Of a stretch of DNA of 64,000 nt, positions 59,956 to 64,000 are shown piece by piece. A program made the translations under genes and the position numbers. Each line of letters opens with the position of its first letter. Within the stretch, counting starts at the first letter, position 1. The DNA lies in contig NC_082688.1 in assembly GCF_949987515.2 (NCBI RefSeq), positions 76,016,731 through 76,080,730 of the forward strand, given 5' to 3'. This DNA is from Delphinus delphis (Eukaryota; Chordata; Mammalia; Artiodactyla; Delphinidae). The notes under the pieces are model-generated. The model did not search any database. It was not told where the DNA came from and worked only from the letters and a program-made list of their open reading frames with translations.

Positions 59956-60470
59956 TGATGTACCTTAATTCTTGAGGCATTAGATAAGAAATGGTGCAGG
60001 TGACAAACAAGTGGAGGGAGTATGGGCCTTGGCTTCCCACTGTTTCTGTGGAACACAAGGAGTTTCCCTTGCCATTACCTGTAGGGGATGGGAGTGACTG
60101 AGAGGCTCACAGCCAACACTGAGTCTACAGTTTCTGAGAACTGTCTGGCAAGCTAACCAGGGGACATTGCAAATAAAATGTGTCCATCAGGCATCAAGGA
60201 GGAATAAGCATTTCTGACTCAACTGTGTTAAGGAAGACAAAACTAAATATTTCAAAATTTCCAAAATTTTCAGCCAAGGGATTAAAACTGCAAATTTTTC
60301 AAGATTTCAAAGAGAAATTTTCCCTGGGGTGGGGGGAAGATTCTCCAACAACTGCTAATGTCTCCTCCTGCCTATATCCCTATTCTCAGCTTTGTAAACT
60401 ACTGGGACCCTCTGGTCTGTCAAAGAAAGTCTGCAATAAATGTAAATAAACATGAAGTATCTACATTGAT
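59956..60470. other. Unassigned; possibly LTR-like
   Basis: No gene recognised. The part at 60340-60450 has a CT-rich stretch, 'gggaccctctggtctgtc' and then AATAAATG and AATAAAC, which resembles the U3/R end of an old LTR. I cannot match it to a family. Confidence 0.3.
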
Positions 60471-62535
60471 TTATAACCAAAAAATGACAGAAAAATGACC
60501 ATAAGTAATTCTTGACAGATTCAATTTCATTGCTAAAGACAACCTAGATATTGTTCTGTAAGGATGAGTAGACAGACAAATCACCAGAGAAAATGAAGAA
60601 TCTCAGTAGTTCAAAAGAAGGGATCAAATGAACATTAAGAAGAAATGTTCCTCAGTGAAACAAAAGTACCCAAGAAGCTGGAGAGAACTTTATCAACACT
60701 CTAAATAGTAAAACCTAAACTAAAATAGGAAAACACACAATCAATAGCAGGCAGTGATTAACTAGGAGGAATCTAAAAACAATGATAGCAATAAAAGTAT
60801 GTTACATATATTTACAAAGAGGTCACAGGAGAGGAAGTTACCGGCAGATTTGGAGTTTCTAAAGTTGAGAATCAATGAATTAAGATATGAGATCAAGGAT
60901 CAACAGAAAGTAAAAACTGGGAAGTTAGACTAAGAGATAGAAATCATGAGAATACAATGAAATGCATGGAAATGATATCAAAGAGCTCCAATAAACATGC
61001 AATAGAAAATTAAAAGATGGGGACCTTATCTCTGATTTGGGGAAAGAGTCAAAGAGAGTCACCAAGAACTTGGCAGAATCAATGCAAAAGGACCTTTACC
61101 TGGATATGGTGAAATTCCAAATTTATAAGATGTAGGAAAAAATCTACAAGCGCCTAAAAAGGGGAAAATATACATATTATATTGTATATTATAACATGTA
61201 TTTTTTAACCTAAAATAAAATAGAATTAGATGGAAAGCAATCTTCTCAACTACTCTGAAGAAGATAATGAAGCAATGTTTGCAGATTTCTGAGGTAAAAG
61301 GAATACAAAAGAAATATGCACCCAGTAAAAGCATGGTTCATTTGAGAGAGGAAAAGGAAGGCATTTTCAGATCTGCAGCATTCAGACTATGTACTACTCA
61401 TGTGTTCTTCTGATGAAATAATGCATGAAACCCATTTGGAGAGGTATTCCAATCAACCAGTCAATGAAAGCAAGTTTCAAGAAAGGGAAGATACCACATA
61501 CAATGATGAGAAAACAAAACCAATAATAATTAGAAATTCTTAGTGCCTGGTACATGGAAACACTCAACACGTATTACTTAAATCCATGAAGCCTGTACAA
61601 GCAATTAATAATCTGGTGTTTGAGCCTAATGTTCATGCAAAGACATAATTCCTGAAGTAGATGTATATATGAAAAAGAAAAAAGAACAAAACCTTCGGGT
61701 TATTTCAGTGATACATGGGAAGATAGGAAGGTATTAGCTTGCTAAATTATTCATCTTACCAAAGGAAAATCGACTGATACATTTTCTTTCTTGAAATTGA
61801 TAAAGGAATATGCAAATAAATATTTAAACTTTTAAAAGGTAATGGCATATAGAATAGAATTAGAATGTAAAATCTCCAAGTCATGGGGCTGGCAAGATAG
61901 GGGTGGCAGGCCATGAAAGACCAAGAACACTTGGTCGTCATAGAAAAGGTTAGGACGTTAAAAGAAGAAAATCCTAAGAAGTCATAACAATAAATAACAT
62001 TAAATTAGATAAGAGGAATGAGATCAAAATATCAGTTATCACAATACAGGTGACTAGTTTAAATTTCCCTTTTTAAAGACAAATAAATTCAGTTTATGAT
62101 CAAAAGAAAATTTTAGCTATTTGATATTAGCAAGAATCATGCCTCAAACAAAATACTATTTTGAAAAGAGTAACAGTAGATATGTGGAAATACGTGTTAG
62201 GCAAATGCAAAGTAAAGAGCGAGAAATACTAATATCAGAAAACAGAACTCACAACTAAGATTTTTATATTTTACTGTAAAACCAATAAACCATAATACAG
62301 ATATAAGCCATGGACCTTTATGCACATGGCAGAAACATAAAAAGTTTAAAACTATTTAGAAGCTATCTAGAAAAAGATAAAATTAAAAATTGTAAGGGGA
62401 GTTTAACACACAGTTTTAAGACAAACATCAATTATTCAAAACATAAATTGGTATTCACAGTATCTAACAAGCTTGATTTAGTATATACTATATATTGAAG
62501 CTTGAACCCTATAAAAAATGATTATACACTGTGTT

Positions 62536-62588
<53 letters not shown>

Positions 62589-62925
62589 ATTTACAAAATA
62601 ATTACGTTAGGCCTAAAAATAAAAAATTCTAATAAAATAAAATTTTAAATTATTAGTAACACAAGAATAAATAATTAGTAATATTTAAAAAATTATTAAT
62701 TAATTCCTCTGTGGATGATAATATCAAAAAAAAAATTACAACCCCCAAAAAGTTAACCATAATGAAAATGGGATTTGGTCAAAGTGGTACTCGAAAAATA
62801 TATATATAAACTTAAATGCATTATGTTTAAATAAGAAAAAATTTAATTCCTCAATTAAGCATTTATTATACTTAAGAAATACAAAAATAATGAAAATGAA
62901 ATACTTTAAAATGTATTTAAGAAGG
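60471..62925 (+). mobile_element. Very degraded A-rich LINE (old L1ME/HAL1-like)
   Basis: A-rich, stop-filled sequence. The best-matching parts are 'caggtgactagtttaaattt', 'gacaaataaattcagtttat' and 'gaaatactaatatcagaaaa' at 62050-62250, reminiscent of the start of the L1 endonuclease region. The 60800-61450 part has the lysine-rich look of an old ORF1. Support is compositional and by short motifs only; unique AT-rich DNA is the alternative. Confidence 0.4.
62538..62583. repeat. (TA)n microsatellite
   Basis: About 23 uninterrupted TA units. Confidence 0.97.
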
Positions 62926-62929
62926 AATT

Positions 62930-64000
62930 ATTTACCAGCACAACAGAAAGAATAAAATACCTAGGAACAAACCTACCTAAGGAGGCAAAAGACTTGTACT
63001 CAGAAAACTATAAAAGACTGATTAAAGAAATCAAAGATGACATAAACACATGGAGAAATATACCATGTTCTTGGATTGGAAGAATCAATATTGTGCAAAT
63101 GACTATACTACCCAAAGCAATCTACATATTCAATGCAATCCCTATCAAACTACCAATGGCATTCTTCACAGAACTAGAACAAAAAGTTTTACAATTTGTG
63201 TGGAAACACAAAAGATCCCAAATAGCCAAAGCAATATTGGCAAAGAAAAACGGAGCTGGAGGAATCTGGTGCCCCAAATTCAAACTATACTACAAAGCTA
63301 CAGTAATCAAGACAATATGGTACTGGCAGAAAAACAGAACTACAGATAAATGGTACAGGATAAGAAAGCCCAGAGATAAACCCACACACATATGGTCACC
63401 TAATTTATGACAAAGGAAGTAAGAAGATACAATGGAGAAAAGACAGCCTTTTCAATAAGTGGTGTAGGGAAAACTGGATAGCTACATGTAAAAGAATGAA
63501 ATTAGAACACTCCCTAACACCAAACACAAAAATAAACTCAAAATGGATTAAAGACCTACGTGTAAGACTGGACACTATAAAACTCTTAGAGGAAAACATA
63601 GGAGAAACACACTCTGACATAAACCACAGCAAGATCTTTTTTGACCCGCCTCCTAGAGTACTGAAAATAAAAACAAAAATAAACAAATGGGACCTAATGA
63701 AACTTAAAAGCTTTTGCACAGCAAAGGAAACCGTAAACAAGATGAAAGGACAATCCTCAGAATGGGAGAAAATATTTGCCAAGGAAGCAACGGACAAAGG
63801 ATTAATCTCCAAAATATACAAACAGCTCATGCAGCTCAATATCAAGAAAACAAACAACCCAATTAAAAAATAGGTGAAAGACCTAAATAGACATTTCACC
63901 AAAGAAGACATATAGATGGCCAAGAGGCACATGAAAAGATGCTCAACATCAGTAACTATTGGAGAAATGCATATCAAAACTACAATGAGGTATCACCTCA
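62930..64000 (+). mobile_element. Younger L1, 5'-truncated, continues past window end
   Basis: Begins abruptly inside ORF2 at 'atttaccagcacaacagaaa' (coding for the block before 'KRIKYLG') and runs to the last base at 'caatgaggtatcacctca'. Roughly 0.9-1 kb of ORF2 end and 3' UTR should lie beyond the window. Sequence is close to the L1s at 13,125 and 46,658, so it is of similar family and age. Confidence 0.93.
62994..63873 (+). pseudogene. L1 ORF2p fragment
   Basis: Two frames: 62994-63410 ('[19 protein letters not shown]', '[19 protein letters not shown]') and 63496-63873 ('[19 protein letters not shown]', '[17 protein letters not shown]'), the ORF2 region from behind the RT onward. A frameshift between 63410 and 63496 separates them. 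The 5' truncation removes endonuclease and RT, so it is non-functional. Confidence 0.9.

Noticed and set aside
63405..63977. 190-codon minus-strand open frame, hydrophobic, membrane-protein-like
   Set aside because: Antisense shadow of the L1 ORF2 C-terminal region. The same shadow frames appear opposite the L1s at 16,875 and 48,724.

Overview
This is mammalian nuclear DNA, most likely from a cetacean. The main clue is eight tRNA-derived SINEs of the CHR type: six short, CHR-2-like copies of about 200 bp and two long, CHR-1-like copies of about 275-367 bp. They sit beside LINE-1 copies of several ages and ancient MIR, L2 and MaLR repeats. CHR SINEs mark the whale, hippo and ruminant clade. 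I saw none of the BovB/Bov-tA repeats that would be expected to dominate a ruminant window. The species call is inference from repeat content alone.

I find no host protein-coding gene, recognisable exon, functional tRNA, rRNA or CRISPR array. Open reading frames longer than about 130 codons belong to LINE-1 ORF1/ORF2 relics, SINE translations or antisense shadows. The window looks like AT-rich intergenic or deep-intronic sequence.

Layout. 1-8.4 kb: low-complexity tracts, MIR, L2, a MER5-like DNA element, a MaLR-type LTR and an old L1 3' end. 8.4-20.7 kb: an L2 and a stack of L1s. The core is a three-level nest: an old L1M (12.36-20.28 kb) is split by a younger L1 (13,125-18,350) with 16-bp target-site duplications, and that L1 is itself split by a CHR-2 SINE (17,283-17,493). 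22.2-24.7 kb: a CHR-2 SINE next to an L1 whose 5' part is inverted. 24.7-37.3 kb: mostly unique sequence with MIR/L2/MLT1 relics and two CHR-2 SINEs. 37.3-44.8 kb: a CHR-1 SINE, then a near full-length old L1 on the minus strand that carries an unrelated 850-bp poly(A)-tailed retrocopy. 46.1-49.1 kb: a CHR-2 SINE inside a MIR and a second 5'-inverted L1 with an almost seamless inversion breakpoint. 50.2-51.6 kb and 57.5-60.0 kb: old minus-strand L1s, the latter hit by a CHR-2 SINE. 54.0-57.1 kb is the longest repeat-poor interval. 60-62.9 kb: very degraded LINE-like sequence. 62.9-64 kb: a 5'-truncated younger L1 running off the window.

The elements do not form a pathway. Their relation is chronological: L2/MIR/MLT1 first, then L1M, then the younger L1 families, then the CHR SINEs that interrupt them. 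L1 reverse transcriptase is the likely mover of the SINEs and the retrocopy. I found no candidate for a new biological system. The observations most worth following are the anonymous retrocopy at 39.4-40.2 kb, the two twin-primed L1s and the dated nest at 12.4-20.3 kb. Family names come from remembered consensus features, not a database search, and boundaries are good to about 10-30 bp unless a target-site duplication is given.
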